From Psychroserpens luteolus (GTDB lineage Bacteria > Bacteroidota > Bacteroidia > Flavobacteriales > Flavobacteriaceae): DNA of 64,000 nt. Every line of letters starts with the position of its first letter. Position 1 is the stretch's first letter. Position numbers and translations under genes: made by a program. Where the stretch lies: assembly GCF_021032705.1 (NCBI RefSeq), contig NZ_JAHVXI010000007.1, forward strand, positions 2,141-66,140, written 5' to 3'. Below the pieces are notes generated by a model, which was given only the letters and a program-made list of their open reading frames with translations, was not told where the DNA came from and made no database searches. Of this stretch, positions 18,928 to 28,078 are shown piece by piece.

Positions 18928-19818
18928 TTATTTTTTACTTCTTGGATGTGTATTAGAATACACTTTCTTTAATTCGGCTATACTATTATGTGTATAGACT
19001 TGAGTTGCTGCTAAACTTGAATGACCAAGAAGCTCTTTTACAGCATTTAGGTTTGCACCTTGATTAAGCAAATGAGTCGCAAATGAGTGCCTTAATATAT
19101 GTGGACTCCTTTTTACTTTGGTAGATACATTACTAAAGTAATCATTTATAATTCTGTAAACAAGAGTTTCATAAATTTTAACCCCTTTTTTTGTTAAAAA
19201 CAAATGGGAATTATCTACAATGGTTTCTAAATTATTTCTTACCTGCAAATAGTCTTCAATCGTTTTTAAAATGGAATCTATTAAAGGAATCAATCGTTCC
19301 TTATTTCGTTTACCTAAAACTTTTAATGTTTTATTGGATAGATCTACGTCAGATATTTTTAATTGAACTAATTCAATACGACGAATGCCTGTCGCATAAA
19401 ATAGTTCTATAATTAATCGGTTTCTTAATCCTTCAAAATCTTTGGCAGAATTAAGTGCTTCTAAAACTTGTTTCATTTCAACTTCAGAAAAAGGAACCTG
19501 CACTTTTTTACTCACCTTTAAGGCTTTGTGTTTTGCCAATGGGTTAACTTCAATACTTTTAGTTTTAATTAGAAATTTATAATAGGTGTTAAGAGAAGAT
19601 ACTTTCCTGTTAATACTTCTATTTGAGATTCCGCTCTCTACTAAATTGACTATCCAATGTCTAATTTGTTGATAATTAATATCTATTATAGAGTCTGCAT
19701 CAAATTCTGAAGTCATGAAAAGTTGAAAATCTTCTAAATCGTTTACATAAGCTTTCAGTGTTAGCTTAGAATAATTTTTCTCTAACAATAAATAATCTGA
19801 AAATGCTTTAAAAGTCAT
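18928..19818 (-). CDS. xerC: Tyrosine recombinase XerC/XerD type
   Basis: This 296-aa tyrosine recombinase resolves chromosome dimers at dif. The N-terminal SAM-like core-binding domain covers residues 1 to about 85. The catalytic set is complete: R146 in ATGIRRIEL, K170 in VLGKRNKER, H240 and R243 in HILRHSFATHLL, H266 in LGHSSLAATQVY and the nucleophile Y275. Length and the housekeeping neighbourhood (rpsU, hpf) indicate a Xer protein rather than a phage integrase. A 15-nt palindrome lies 12 nt before its start. Confidence 0.92.
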   Translation of the reverse strand: MTFKAFSDYLLLEKNYSKLTLKAYVNDLEDFQLFMTSEFDADSIIDINYQQIRHWIVNLVESGISNRSINRKVSSLNTYYKFLIKTKSIEVNPLAKHKALKVSKKVQVPFSEVEMKQVLEALNSAKDFEGLRNRLIIELFYATGIRRIELVQLKISDVDLSNKTLKVLGKRNKERLIPLIDSILKTIEDYLQVRNNLETIVDNSHLFLTKKGVKIYETLVYRIINDYFSNVSTKVKRSPHILRHSFATHLLNQGANLNAVKELLGHSSLAATQVYTHNSIAELKKVYSNTHPRSKK

Positions 19819-19830
19819 ATAAATAATATT

Positions 19831-19845
19831 TACTCTTGAAGAGTA
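19831..19845. promoter_or_regulatory. 15-nt palindrome upstream of xerC
   Basis: TACTCTTgAAGAGTA is a perfect inverted repeat around one base, 12 nt upstream of the xerC start codon. It could be an operator or a leader hairpin; no regulator is assignable. Confidence 0.3.
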
Positions 19846-19886
19846 TAATAAATGTACAACCTTTTATTTGTATTTCATTTGATCGC

Positions 19887-19917
19887 AAAAAAAATCCTGC
19901 TATTTCTAGCAGGATTT
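19887..19917 (-). terminator. Terminator of rpsU
   Basis: On the minus strand, AAATCCTGCTA-GAAA-TAGCAGGATTT forms an 11-bp stem with a GAAA loop followed by a T-run. It separates rpsU from xerC. Confidence 0.9.
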
Positions 19918-19938
19918 ATATCGTATAAAAAACACGAA

Positions 19939-20133
19939 TTATACAGCTTCTTGATCTCTAAGACCTTGAACGTACTGTGCTTTTTGTATTTGTGCTCTAC
20001 GTGCGATTGAAGGTTTGGTAAATTGCTTACGTTCTTGCAACTGGTTTTTAACCGTTGTTTTCACAAACTTACGTTTGTAACGTTTTAACGCTCTATCTAT
20101 ATTTTCTCCTTCTTTAACTGGAATTATTAACAT
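19939..20133 (-). CDS. rpsU: 30S ribosomal protein S21
   Basis: This is bS21, 64 aa, located at the 30S platform next to the 3' end of 16S rRNA. The family pattern MLIIPVKEGENIDRALKRYKRKF and the basic tail RRAQIQKAQYVQGLRD are present. The striking feature is a strong Shine-Dalgarno sequence 9 nt before the ATG, rare in this phylum. It has its own promoter and terminator, so it is a single-gene unit. Confidence 0.97.
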   Translation of the reverse strand: MLIIPVKEGENIDRALKRYKRKFVKTTVKNQLQERKQFTKPSIARRAQIQKAQYVQGLRDQEAV

Positions 20134-20140
20134 AGTTCTT

Positions 20141-20151
20141 AACCTCCTCTC
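20141..20151 (-). promoter_or_regulatory. Strong Shine-Dalgarno sequence of rpsU
   Basis: The minus strand reads GAGAGGAGGTT, with AGGAGG (complement of 20143-20148) 9 nt before the start codon. Bacteroidetes genes generally lack such sites because the anti-SD of their ribosomes is sequestered with the help of bS21. A strong SD on rpsU itself is consistent with autogenous control reported for Flavobacterium. Confidence 0.8.
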
Positions 20152-20171
20152 TTTTAGAATTTTTAAGGCTG

Positions 20172-20201
20172 CAAATATAGAAACTAATTTAAAATGTCCA
20201 A
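20172..20201 (-). promoter_or_regulatory. Promoter of rpsU
   Basis: On the minus strand TTG (complement of 20199-20201) and TATATTTG (complement of 20172-20179) are separated by 19 nt, matching the -33/-7 consensus. Transcription should start near 20165, giving a leader of about 30 nt that includes the SD. Confidence 0.65.
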
Positions 20202-20220
20202 TTAATTTTTTTAAATATTT

Positions 20221-21651
20221 TTAGTTGTCTTTAAACAGCGAAGCACGAGTACTTAAATCTTCAATAAGCTTTTCATCTTCTTCACTTTCTAGAAGAATAT
20301 TATAGTTTTTCCAAAAGTCTTTATTATAAGGCTTTGGAGAGAAGATATCCATATCCCATTTATCATTAAGAGCTGTCTTAATAACTTCTTTATCTAAAAT
20401 TATTTCGGAGAATAGTATTTCCTGTACAGTATAATAGTAACGTTCTTCTTTATTATAACGTTCCTTCTCTTCGTCACTTACTTTCTCATCAGCTTTAAAA
20501 CCAACATTCACCAACTTGGGTGTTTCATAATAAATATAGTTAGGATACATTTTATCTTCATATTCAATATAGGTAATCACCAACTTATGATTAACCTGTG
20601 TATCGAATAATCGCTTACTTCTTACCTTTTGAGCATCAGAAGCAGCAATGAGTTCATACTCTATCTTTTTGATTGCATAGTTATCATAATAAATATATAA
20701 CCATCCATTAGCTACATAACCCTCATTAAAAATACCTTTAGTACCTAGTCCTACAAAATCTGTACTTTCTGAAATTTTAATTTTATAGATCTTTCGGTCG
20801 TTATCTACTAGTATTGTATCCAATTCAAATTGATGCTTATCTAGGATGTTTTCTCCAAATAATGCTTTAGCATCATCAGAATTTCGCAGAAGATTTAATT
20901 TCCCTTGAAATATATTCTGAAGACCATTAACTCGATTGTCATTCCATTTTATAGCATCTACTAATTGGGAGGTACGCAACTGACTGCGTCTGACATCTTT
21001 AGGTTTTAAGCGGCGACTTCTTGTGGTTTGATTTTTATAGGATACATATGAAAAAATACTATCTACATCTCTCAAGTCGTAACTCTTTCGCATTTGATCT
21101 ACATTGATCTTCAAGTAATCTGAACTTTTAGAACCATAACCAGAATCGTAAACAGTTATCGCACTTTCGATAAGCCATTTAAATTCTACTTTGTTACGTT
21201 CCTTATGTCTTAAAAATCCTTTTTGAATGTAGGCCGAATCTGGCAAATTATTAGAGAGCTTTTCCATAGCTCTAAGCACTATTTCGTTTCCAGTTTTTGG
21301 TCGTGTTTCGGCAATAAGGACGATCTCATCTAATGAAGCAACATCTTCTTCTAAGTAGACGTCGACTGAATTATCAAACTCATTGACAGGCACCTTAAAA
21401 CTTTTATAACCAATTGACGAAATAATTAAAGTATCTTTTTCAAATTCTTGAGGTACTTGAAGTAAAAATTTCCCATCCGAATTACTTACCGTACCTATCG
21501 TTGTATTCTTAACGTAGATACTAGCACTTTCAATAGGAAGCAAGGTTGTAAAATCTACAATCTTATTTTTGACTTCTGTCTGCGAAGTTGCCGTAATTGT
21601 AAAAAACAGTATGCTAAATGCAAGACCATATTTTAAATGTTTAATTCCCAT
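20221..21651 (-). CDS. Carboxypeptidase-like regulatory domain protein, secreted
   Basis: This 476-aa protein has a signal peptide (residues 1 to about 24, ending TATSQ). A CarboxypepD_reg-like beta-sandwich follows at about residues 27-112 (KIVDFTTLLPIESASIYVKNT..GTVSNSDGKFLL..DTLIISSIGYKSF). The remaining 350 residues are a beta-rich, charged region of unknown fold. The N-terminal domain is the one found at the start of TonB-dependent receptors, but there is no plug or barrel here. Bacteroidetes genomes have many such stand-alone proteins; the function is unknown. It ends an apparent minus-strand series beginning at 28065. Confidence 0.75.
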   Translation of the reverse strand: MGIKHLKYGLAFSILFFTITATSQTEVKNKIVDFTTLLPIESASIYVKNTTIGTVSNSDGKFLLQVPQEFEKDTLIISSIGYKSFKVPVNEFDNSVDVYLEEDVASLDEIVLIAETRPKTGNEIVLRAMEKLSNNLPDSAYIQKGFLRHKERNKVEFKWLIESAITVYDSGYGSKSSDYLKINVDQMRKSYDLRDVDSIFSYVSYKNQTTRSRRLKPKDVRRSQLRTSQLVDAIKWNDNRVNGLQNIFQGKLNLLRNSDDAKALFGENILDKHQFELDTILVDNDRKIYKIKISESTDFVGLGTKGIFNEGYVANGWLYIYYDNYAIKKIEYELIAASDAQKVRSKRLFDTQVNHKLVITYIEYEDKMYPNYIYYETPKLVNVGFKADEKVSDEEKERYNKEERYYYTVQEILFSEIILDKEVIKTALNDKWDMDIFSPKPYNKDFWKNYNILLESEEDEKLIEDLSTRASLFKDN

Positions 21652-21707
21652 ACTAAGTATTCTATTTATTAACCGAACCGTTAGTTCATACTATTTCCGA
21701 AGAAAAA

Positions 21708-22874
21708 TTAAGTCGCTGGTTTATAGTCTTTATCATCAATTGTCATCTTCGCTATGATTTCTCTGAGTATCTCCGAAGTACCACCACCTATTGGTCCTAA
21801 TCTGCTATCGCGCAATAATCTTGCCATTGGGTATTCTTCCATATAACCATAGCCTCCTAAAAATTGAAGACATTGGTATATCACCTCATCGGCCATTTTA
21901 GTTGATCTTAGCTTTGAGATCGTTGCTTCTTTAACTACATATTCACCTTTATCTAAACGACTAGTAACCGCATAATTAAATTCTTTACACATGATCATAT
22001 CTGCATAACAATCGGCAAAACTATGACGAAGTGCTTGAAACTTATCAATAGACTTTCCAAAAGCTTGTCTTTCGCTCATATATTGTTTTGCATAATCTAA
22101 AGCATACTCTGCTCTTGCATGAGCATTAACTCCCATAATTAAGCGCTCTAAAGCAAAGTGTTGCATGATGTATGGAAATCCTTTATTTTCCTCTCCCATT
22201 AGATTTGAGGCTGGAATCTTGACGTTATCAAAAGCAATTTCACCTGTATCAGATGCACGCCATCCTAATTTATCCAACTTAGTTGCTGAAACGCCAGACA
22301 CATCACGATCTATAATAAAAATACTAATTCCCTTGTTTCCAAGTTCTGGGTTTGTTTTTGCTGCAACCACTAGATAGTCACTATAAACACCATTAGTAAT
22401 GAATGTTTTAGAACCATTTATCACATAACTATCGCCGTCTTTTACTGCTGTAGTTCTCATTCCTGCAACGTCACTTCCTCCAAAAGGCTCGGTAATACAT
22501 AAGCATCCTATTTTATCTCCACTAATACTTGGAGCCAGATATTTCTCTTTAATGGCATGATCACCTTCTTTATTAACATGTGTCATTGCTAAATATGCGT
22601 GTGCCCAAATAGCCGCTGCAAATCCTCCAGAATCAATTTTTTGAAGCTCTTCAAGCAGAATAACAGTGTAAAATAAATCGAGATTCATTCCTCCATACTC
22701 TTCCGGATATGCCAACCCAAAGAAGCCCATCTCACCAAACTTTTTCCATATGAAACGTTCAATATGCCCAGTTTCTTCCCATTTTTCGATATGAGGAACA
22801 ACTTCTTTTTGTAAAAAATCTTTTAAACTTTGTCTGAATAATTCATGTTCTTCGGTGAAGTACATACTGCTCAT
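21708..22874 (-). CDS. Acyl-CoA dehydrogenase (long-chain/isovaleryl type)
   Basis: This 388-aa FAD enzyme catalyses alpha,beta-dehydrogenation of acyl-CoA. Family blocks include CLCITEPFGGSDVAGMRTTA, GSKTFITNGVYSDY, and the C-terminal QFLGGYGYMEEYPMARLLRD and PIGGGTSEILREII. The usual YEG catalytic Glu near the C-terminus is replaced by Gly, as in long-chain and isovaleryl-CoA dehydrogenases, which use a Glu on helix G; E243 in FALERLIMG is the likely base. The substrate cannot be fixed from sequence. Confidence 0.92.
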   Translation of the reverse strand: MSSMYFTEEHELFRQSLKDFLQKEVVPHIEKWEETGHIERFIWKKFGEMGFFGLAYPEEYGGMNLDLFYTVILLEELQKIDSGGFAAAIWAHAYLAMTHVNKEGDHAIKEKYLAPSISGDKIGCLCITEPFGGSDVAGMRTTAVKDGDSYVINGSKTFITNGVYSDYLVVAAKTNPELGNKGISIFIIDRDVSGVSATKLDKLGWRASDTGEIAFDNVKIPASNLMGEENKGFPYIMQHFALERLIMGVNAHARAEYALDYAKQYMSERQAFGKSIDKFQALRHSFADCYADMIMCKEFNYAVTSRLDKGEYVVKEATISKLRSTKMADEVIYQCLQFLGGYGYMEEYPMARLLRDSRLGPIGGGTSEILREIIAKMTIDDKDYKPAT

Positions 22875-22895
22875 GGTTTGCTTTTTTAGTAATCA

Positions 22896-23777
22896 TTAAT
22901 CGAATGTCAAATATAACTCAATTATCTCACTTTTTTTAACAGGAAAACCTTTAACTTTCATTAATTCATCTAAAGATTTAAATCCTTCTCTAAGCGTACG
23001 CTGTTCTATGATATTATAGGCAATTTCGTAATCAATGTATTTTATGGTAACCAGTTCTTCTATTGTAGCTGTATTAATATGTATTTTAGTAATAGGTGTT
23101 CCTGATTTAACAGTAAACTGGTTTAAAACACGACCAATAACCTCTGGAGACAAACCATATACCTCCTTAAGTTGAACATCTGCCACAAATCCACCTTTTC
23201 TATTTCTATAATTTACGATACGTTCAGAAAGCGCCTCTCCTATACCATTTACTTTTTTTAATTGTAATGCTGTAGCTGTGTTTAAATCTTGTTTTTCAGC
23301 AAATGTTTTAGGTTTTGAATTTTCTGAAAATGAACTATTGTATTGTCGCTTTGGTTTTGGATTTGTAACCCAATCTGGAAACTTAAAATATGGAGATATT
23401 TCTGCTAAAAGCGCATCAGACACTTGAGTGACCTTTTGAAACTCTGTCGCAGAATTAACCCATTTATTTTCTTCTCTAAACTTATGAAGTCTATCAAGTT
23501 CTTCAGCAGACATCCCAAGCGTATATCCTTTATAATCTGTAATAAAATTAGGGTTAAACGGAAATATTTTGGGTTGGCTATTTTTTAATTTCAATTGTTT
23601 GAGTGAATCCACTTCTGCTCTGTACGCCTGTATCAGAGCAGTATCGTTTTCAAATTCTTCCGAGGAAAAATCAACAACATAAATAGCACATTGAATAGCT
23701 AGTATGAGAAGTATTAATACGAAAATCCCACTCCGTTGTTGTTTTGTAAACATGAAGTGGGATTTTAGATTTGACAT
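22896..23777 (-). CDS. ComEA-like helix-hairpin-helix protein
   Basis: This 293-aa protein has one N-terminal membrane segment (about residues 16-33, IFVLILLILAIQCAIYVV). ComEA-type HhH units follow: DLNTATALQLKKVNGIGEALSERIVNYRNRKGGF and HINTATIEELVTIKYIDYEIAYNII, with a further degenerate unit earlier. HhH motifs bind DNA non-specifically; ComEA relatives take part in DNA uptake. It may be a membrane-anchored DNA-binding protein, but no competence genes are adjacent. It follows the symporter gene by 12 bp. Confidence 0.8.
   Translation of the reverse strand: MSNLKSHFMFTKQQRSGIFVLILLILAIQCAIYVVDFSSEEFENDTALIQAYRAEVDSLKQLKLKNSQPKIFPFNPNFITDYKGYTLGMSAEELDRLHKFREENKWVNSATEFQKVTQVSDALLAEISPYFKFPDWVTNPKPKRQYNSSFSENSKPKTFAEKQDLNTATALQLKKVNGIGEALSERIVNYRNRKGGFVADVQLKEVYGLSPEVIGRVLNQFTVKSGTPITKIHINTATIEELVTIKYIDYEIAYNIIEQRTLREGFKSLDELMKVKGFPVKKSEIIELYLTFD
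22908..22915 (-). promoter_or_regulatory. Possible -7 box for the acyl-CoA dehydrogenase gene
   Basis: The minus strand reads TATATTTG, inside the 3' end of the upstream helix-hairpin-helix gene and about 34 nt before the dehydrogenase start. No good -33 element is seen. Confidence 0.35.
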
Positions 23778-23789
23778 ATCGTAATATGT

Positions 23790-25409
23790 TTATTTCGATT
23801 TATTCGCTTTTATAGCATCTAAATAACGTGTTAATTGCTTCCTAACCACAGGGAATAAGAAGAATAAACCAATCATATTAGGGAAGATCATAGCGAAGAT
23901 CATGGCGTCTGAGAATTTCCATATTGATCCCATACTTGCTGCTGCTCCAATAACAACGAATAATAAAAATAATACTTTATAAACTAAATCTGCTGTCTTA
24001 CCTCTTCCGAATAAAAACTTCCATGATTGTAAACCATAGTAAGACCATGATATCATTGTAGACACAGCGAATAGTACTACGGCTATTGTTAAGAATATAT
24101 TTGAGTAAGGTATGTATTGAGCAAATGCTTTAGATGTAATTCCGGCACCTTCAAATGGTTGACCGTCAATAAAGACAACACCTGAACCATCTCCACCATA
24201 TTCAAAGAAACCTCCAAAGTTAAAAATCACGATTACTAAAGCTGTCATTGTACAAATTAAAACTGTATCAATAAACGGCTCTAAAAGTGCTACTAACCCT
24301 TCAGAAGCTGAATATTTTGTTTTTACAGCTGAATGCGCAATTGATGCCGAACCAGCACCTGCTTCATTAGAGAATGCTGCTCTTTGAAATCCGACTAATA
24401 ATACACCAATTATTGAACCAACACCAAATGCTGTTGGGTTAAATGCTTCATTTACAATTAAACCTATAGCATCATCAATTAAACTAAAGTTACTAAAAAT
24501 GATATATAAACACGCAGCTACATACATCACAGCCATAAATGGCACCACCTTTTCTGTTACTTGGGCAATACGCTTAATACCTCCAATAATAATGATACCT
24601 ACTAGAATGGCTAAAACCACACCCACAATAGCACCTGCAGCTGAACTTTCCCAATTAAATAATTCTTTAATTACGATAGTTGCTTGATTAGATTGTGCTG
24701 CATTTCCACCACCAAAAGATCCTCCAATACAAAACACAGCAAATATAGCTGCTGCTACCTTTCCTAAAGTTTTAAATCCTTTTGATTTTAGACCTTTACT
24801 AATGTAATACATCGGACCTCCATATACTGTTCCATCTTCATCTACATCTCTATATTGAACACCTAAAGTACATTCAACAAATTTTGTTGACATCCCAAGC
24901 AATCCACATATAATCATCCAAAATGTAGCTCCAGGTCCACCTAGTGCAATTGCTAGTGCAACACCTGCAATATTACCATTACCTACAGTACCGGAAACTG
25001 CGGTCGCAAGCGCTTGGAAATGACTCACCTCCCCTTCTTTACTTTCATCTCTAATTGTTTCTATAGCATCTCCACCTGGTGTAGGGTCACCATACATGGA
25101 GTCTGAAGTTGCATGATCTATATCGTCGTATTTACCTCTAACAACATTAATCGCTTTTCCGAAAAAACGAACATTAGGAAAACCAAAATAAATTGTAAAA
25201 AATAGTGCACTACCTACCAATAAAACCAACACAAATGGAATGGTAATAGTATCACTTTGATAAACAGGAAAGAAAATTGCATCAAAAAAGCCATCTGCTA
25301 CAGGCTGAAATGCCTCGTCAATTTTTTGATCAAGTCCTTTTTCGTCATCTTGAGCATATGTTAATAATGGTAAAATAACGGCGAAAATTGAAAGAAGATA
25401 TTTCTTCAT
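23790..25409 (-). CDS. Alanine/cation symporter, AGCS family
   Basis: This 539-aa sodium-coupled amino acid transporter has about 10 membrane segments. Diagnostic blocks are ATAVSGTVGNGNIAGVALAIALGGPGATFWM, GGPMYYISKGL and GFQRAAFSNEAGAGSASIAHSAVK. The extra N-terminus (about 55 residues, beginning with a signal-like helix ending TYAQ) is longer than in most relatives. The substrate is probably alanine or glycine, by family only. Confidence 0.92.
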   Translation of the reverse strand: MKKYLLSIFAVILPLLTYAQDDEKGLDQKIDEAFQPVADGFFDAIFFPVYQSDTITIPFVLVLLVGSALFFTIYFGFPNVRFFGKAINVVRGKYDDIDHATSDSMYGDPTPGGDAIETIRDESKEGEVSHFQALATAVSGTVGNGNIAGVALAIALGGPGATFWMIICGLLGMSTKFVECTLGVQYRDVDEDGTVYGGPMYYISKGLKSKGFKTLGKVAAAIFAVFCIGGSFGGGNAAQSNQATIVIKELFNWESSAAGAIVGVVLAILVGIIIIGGIKRIAQVTEKVVPFMAVMYVAACLYIIFSNFSLIDDAIGLIVNEAFNPTAFGVGSIIGVLLVGFQRAAFSNEAGAGSASIAHSAVKTKYSASEGLVALLEPFIDTVLICTMTALVIVIFNFGGFFEYGGDGSGVVFIDGQPFEGAGITSKAFAQYIPYSNIFLTIAVVLFAVSTMISWSYYGLQSWKFLFGRGKTADLVYKVLFLLFVVIGAAASMGSIWKFSDAMIFAMIFPNMIGLFFLFPVVRKQLTRYLDAIKANKSK

Positions 25410-25506
25410 ACTTGAAGTATTTAAAATTAGTTAGTTTTTATTAAGGCCACAAGATGCTAAAAAAAATCGACTTTTTAAAGTACACCTTGTTAAAATGAAA
25501 ATGAGA

Positions 25507-26538
25507 TTAGTCTATACCATAAAGCGAGTTAAGCTTTTGTATTTGCTCTGGGCGCCCTAAAACGATAATTTTCGAGTTCGGCTCTAATTTCATGTCGGCT
25601 TCTGGGTTAACAATGTAATCTCCCGAACTATCTTTATAACCTATTACTGTACAACCTGTTTTCTTTCTAAGATCCAAGTGTCTCAAGGTTTCTATCTTAG
25701 ACGTGGTGAACAGCTTCTCTACGCCAACCTCTTCAATGTTTACATTTCCTTTTCCAACTATGGATAGGTTATCGATGAATTCTATTAAATCTGGTACAAC
25801 TACTAAAGATGCCATATGATCTCCTCCAATCATATCTGGTAGAATGACATTATTTGCACCTGCCAATTTTAATTTTTGATAGGACGTTTCTTGTGATGCC
25901 CGACTAATGATGTTCATTTTTTGATTAATCTGCCTTGCAGACAATACCACAAATAAATTATCGGCATCATTTGGCAAAGCAGAAATCAAGGTTTCTGCTC
26001 GATCAACTCCTGCCTGTAATAAAATTTCATCTTCATTAGCATTTCCTAATACAAAAGGAACCATCTCACTCTGAAACTTTTCAAGTACTTCTTTATCTTT
26101 TTCTATGACAACAAAAGGCTTTTTATAGGCAAGAAGTTTTTTTGCTGCTTGTTTTCCGTTTCTTCCATAACCACAAATAATAATATGGTTTTTAAAGCTA
26201 TCGATTTTCTTTTGCATCTTTTTCTGTTTTAATTCTTCATAATTATTCTTGCTTAAAATATATTCGGTAATTACTGTAATAGCATATCCAAGGATAACAA
26301 CGCTGGCCATAATTAGAAATATAGTAAAAACCTTAGCATTGTCATCGAGTGGCTGAACCTCTCCAAACCCAACTGTAGTTACTGTAATAACGGTCATATA
26401 CAATGAATCTACCCAAGAATAATCAGATATAATTTTAAAGCCTAAGACACCAATAATGAGCAGGAATAACAACAATAGAACTGCTGTATAAATCTTTCCT
26501 TTAAATAATTTTATTAATGGGCTTATTGGTCTAATCAC
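25507..26538 (-). CDS. Potassium channel with RCK (TrkA-N/TrkA-C) domains
   Basis: This 343-aa protein has two membrane helices around a pore loop with selectivity filter TVGFGE at residues 55-60. A cytosolic TrkA-N Rossmann domain starts at about residue 115 (IIICGYGRNGKQAAKKL). A C-terminal TrkA-C domain follows (VEKLFTTSKIETLRHLDL...GRPEQIQKL). The arrangement equals ligand-gated bacterial K+ channels such as MthK. The filter has Phe in place of Tyr, a known variant. It is followed 12 bp upstream by the PspC gene. Confidence 0.9.
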   Translation of the reverse strand: MIRPISPLIKLFKGKIYTAVLLLLFLLIIGVLGFKIISDYSWVDSLYMTVITVTTVGFGEVQPLDDNAKVFTIFLIMASVVILGYAITVITEYILSKNNYEELKQKKMQKKIDSFKNHIIICGYGRNGKQAAKKLLAYKKPFVVIEKDKEVLEKFQSEMVPFVLGNANEDEILLQAGVDRAETLISALPNDADNLFVVLSARQINQKMNIISRASQETSYQKLKLAGANNVILPDMIGGDHMASLVVVPDLIEFIDNLSIVGKGNVNIEEVGVEKLFTTSKIETLRHLDLRKKTGCTVIGYKDSSGDYIVNPEADMKLEPNSKIIVLGRPEQIQKLNSLYGID

Positions 26539-26550
26539 GTGTTAATTAGT

Positions 26551-26778
26551 TTAAAGATCAAATACTGAGGAGCGTTTGGTATAAACAATATCCTTGATTT
26601 TAATCCAGAACGCAAAAAACAAATACAATGCAAAACCAAATCCGAGAGTAGCAAACGTCAAATACATAAATGAAGTCCGCACCACTTTTGCTCTAATTCC
26701 TAAACGATCAGCAATACGCTGACACACATAATAGCCACGCTTTTGAAAATAGTAGAGTATTTGATAAAATATTTTCAC
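26551..26778 (-). CDS. PspC domain protein
   Basis: This 75-aa protein is essentially one PspC domain: an N-terminal amphipathic part (CQRIADRLGIRAKVVRTSFMYLTF) and one hydrophobic span (FATLGFGFALYLFFAFWI). PspC proteins are linked to phage-shock envelope stress responses in Proteobacteria. No other psp genes are adjacent, so the role here is unproven. It lies between the DUF2851 and K+ channel genes with short gaps and is likely co-transcribed. Confidence 0.85.
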   Translation of the reverse strand: MKIFYQILYYFQKRGYYVCQRIADRLGIRAKVVRTSFMYLTFATLGFGFALYLFFAFWIKIKDIVYTKRSSVFDL

Positions 26779-26793
26779 ACTGCAATTTAAACT

Positions 26794-28065
26794 TTATTTA
26801 CTTAAAAGTGAATTTCCAATAGCACATTTTAAACACTTGTTTTTATTACAATAGTTTTGCTTAAGTTGAAGGAGTCCTTGAGAGGTCATTGCAGATTTCG
26901 AAACCAGTTTTAAGGTATTAAAACCGTCAATAATCGAATTATTTTCAGAAGCAATACTATCTATAATTTCAACTATTATATCCTCTTTGCTCTCCATTTT
27001 TTGCCTTGCATGATAAAATTTTAAAGGCAGTATCGCATTAATTAAAAGCAAATCGACAAAAGATTTGGTTATTATTTTTTTTGATGGTTTCGTTTCTTTA
27101 CCAAACGTATAGTGTGATTCCCAAAATGATGATGTTGGTACTTCAAAGAGCGCGTAATAATCTGAAAGTCTATCAATAGACATGGCTTTAGAAAAAAGAT
27201 GATGTTCTTTAAAATACAAATTGGCCAGTTGTGATAATCGAATAGTTGGAAAATTTAAAGGTCGTAATCTAAAAAACTGTAGCGGAATAACACCGTGATT
27301 TTCTAACTGAAATTTTTGTTTCAAGAACCAATATTCGTTCTGCAATTCTTTATAGTAAGGATGACTAAAGTTATCATTAAGCAATCTGGATTGCCCAAAA
27401 AACAATGCTTCTAGTGACAGTACATTACTTTGGGATTTTCTAATTACCGAAAAATCCATAGAGTTAGCCAAACTAAAAAATGAATCGCCGTTAACTTTAA
27501 GTCCGAAGGCTTTAGCCAACAACTTGAACAACACAGCTTCCCAATTATTTTTTGAAGATTCAAGTAGTTCTTCTATATGCTTTGATTTATGTTCTAAGCG
27601 TTCAAAATATAAGCGTTCTAACCAATGTATGATTACAAAATCTGAAACATCAGCGAAGTCTTTCTCACAATTAATCCATGTGTTTTTGGCTGTAAAAAGC
27701 CTTTGATAATTAGCTAGTAAATCTTTATTAATAATTGACTTAAGCTCTAGAGTAGGAATTATTGAATTATCATGTCTGTAAATTTCGGTGTCATGCTCAT
27801 AAACGACATGCAATATGACATTATCATAGGACGAATCCTGTTCGTGACCATGAACAAACCAATCGCTTGACTTTATATGAACTTCTATATTGCCTGCCCA
27901 AAGCTGGTTTCCAATACGCAACTGACCATTGAAAAAATCTGGACCGCTATTGGAATTCAATCTTCCACCCGAGATTATTTCCAACGGTTCATGCTGCGTA
28001 GTCTTTAAATCAAAAACATCTATTTTTTTATAATTCCATACATAATGAAGAAATGCTTCTTGCAT
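26794..28065 (-). CDS. DUF2851 family protein
   Basis: This 423-aa cytosolic protein belongs to DUF2851, a Bacteroidetes family of unknown function. Recognisable blocks are MQEAFLHYVWNYKKIDVFDL, EIISGGRLNSNSGPDFFNGQLRIGNQLWAGNIEVHIKSSDW and the C-terminal cysteine cluster NYCNKNKCLKCAIGNSLL. The early acidic and histidine residues (PDFFNGQ, WAGNIEVH) resemble a nuclease-like core, but this is speculation. It heads a minus-strand group with pspC and the K+ channel. Confidence 0.88.
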   Translation of the reverse strand: MQEAFLHYVWNYKKIDVFDLKTTQHEPLEIISGGRLNSNSGPDFFNGQLRIGNQLWAGNIEVHIKSSDWFVHGHEQDSSYDNVILHVVYEHDTEIYRHDNSIIPTLELKSIINKDLLANYQRLFTAKNTWINCEKDFADVSDFVIIHWLERLYFERLEHKSKHIEELLESSKNNWEAVLFKLLAKAFGLKVNGDSFFSLANSMDFSVIRKSQSNVLSLEALFFGQSRLLNDNFSHPYYKELQNEYWFLKQKFQLENHGVIPLQFFRLRPLNFPTIRLSQLANLYFKEHHLFSKAMSIDRLSDYYALFEVPTSSFWESHYTFGKETKPSKKIITKSFVDLLLINAILPLKFYHARQKMESKEDIIVEIIDSIASENNSIIDGFNTLKLVSKSAMTSQGLLQLKQNYCNKNKCLKCAIGNSLLSK

Positions 28066-28070
28066 GAATA

Positions 28071-28078
28071 CAAATATA
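28071..28078 (-). promoter_or_regulatory. -7 box before the DUF2851 gene, next to a palindrome
   Basis: The minus strand reads TATATTTG only 5 nt from the start codon, implying a nearly leaderless mRNA. An AT-rich inverted repeat (TATATAGAA...TTCTATATA) overlaps at about 28076-28097. No -33 box is obvious. Confidence 0.4.

Noticed and set aside
18928-19818. Phage integrase or integron integrase
   Set aside because: Typical Xer length and catalytic residues, housekeeping neighbours, and no phage genes, att sites or gene cassettes nearby.
21708-22874. Inactive acyl-CoA dehydrogenase, because the C-terminal YEG Glu is Gly
   Set aside because: Long-chain and isovaleryl types use a Glu on helix G, present here as E243.
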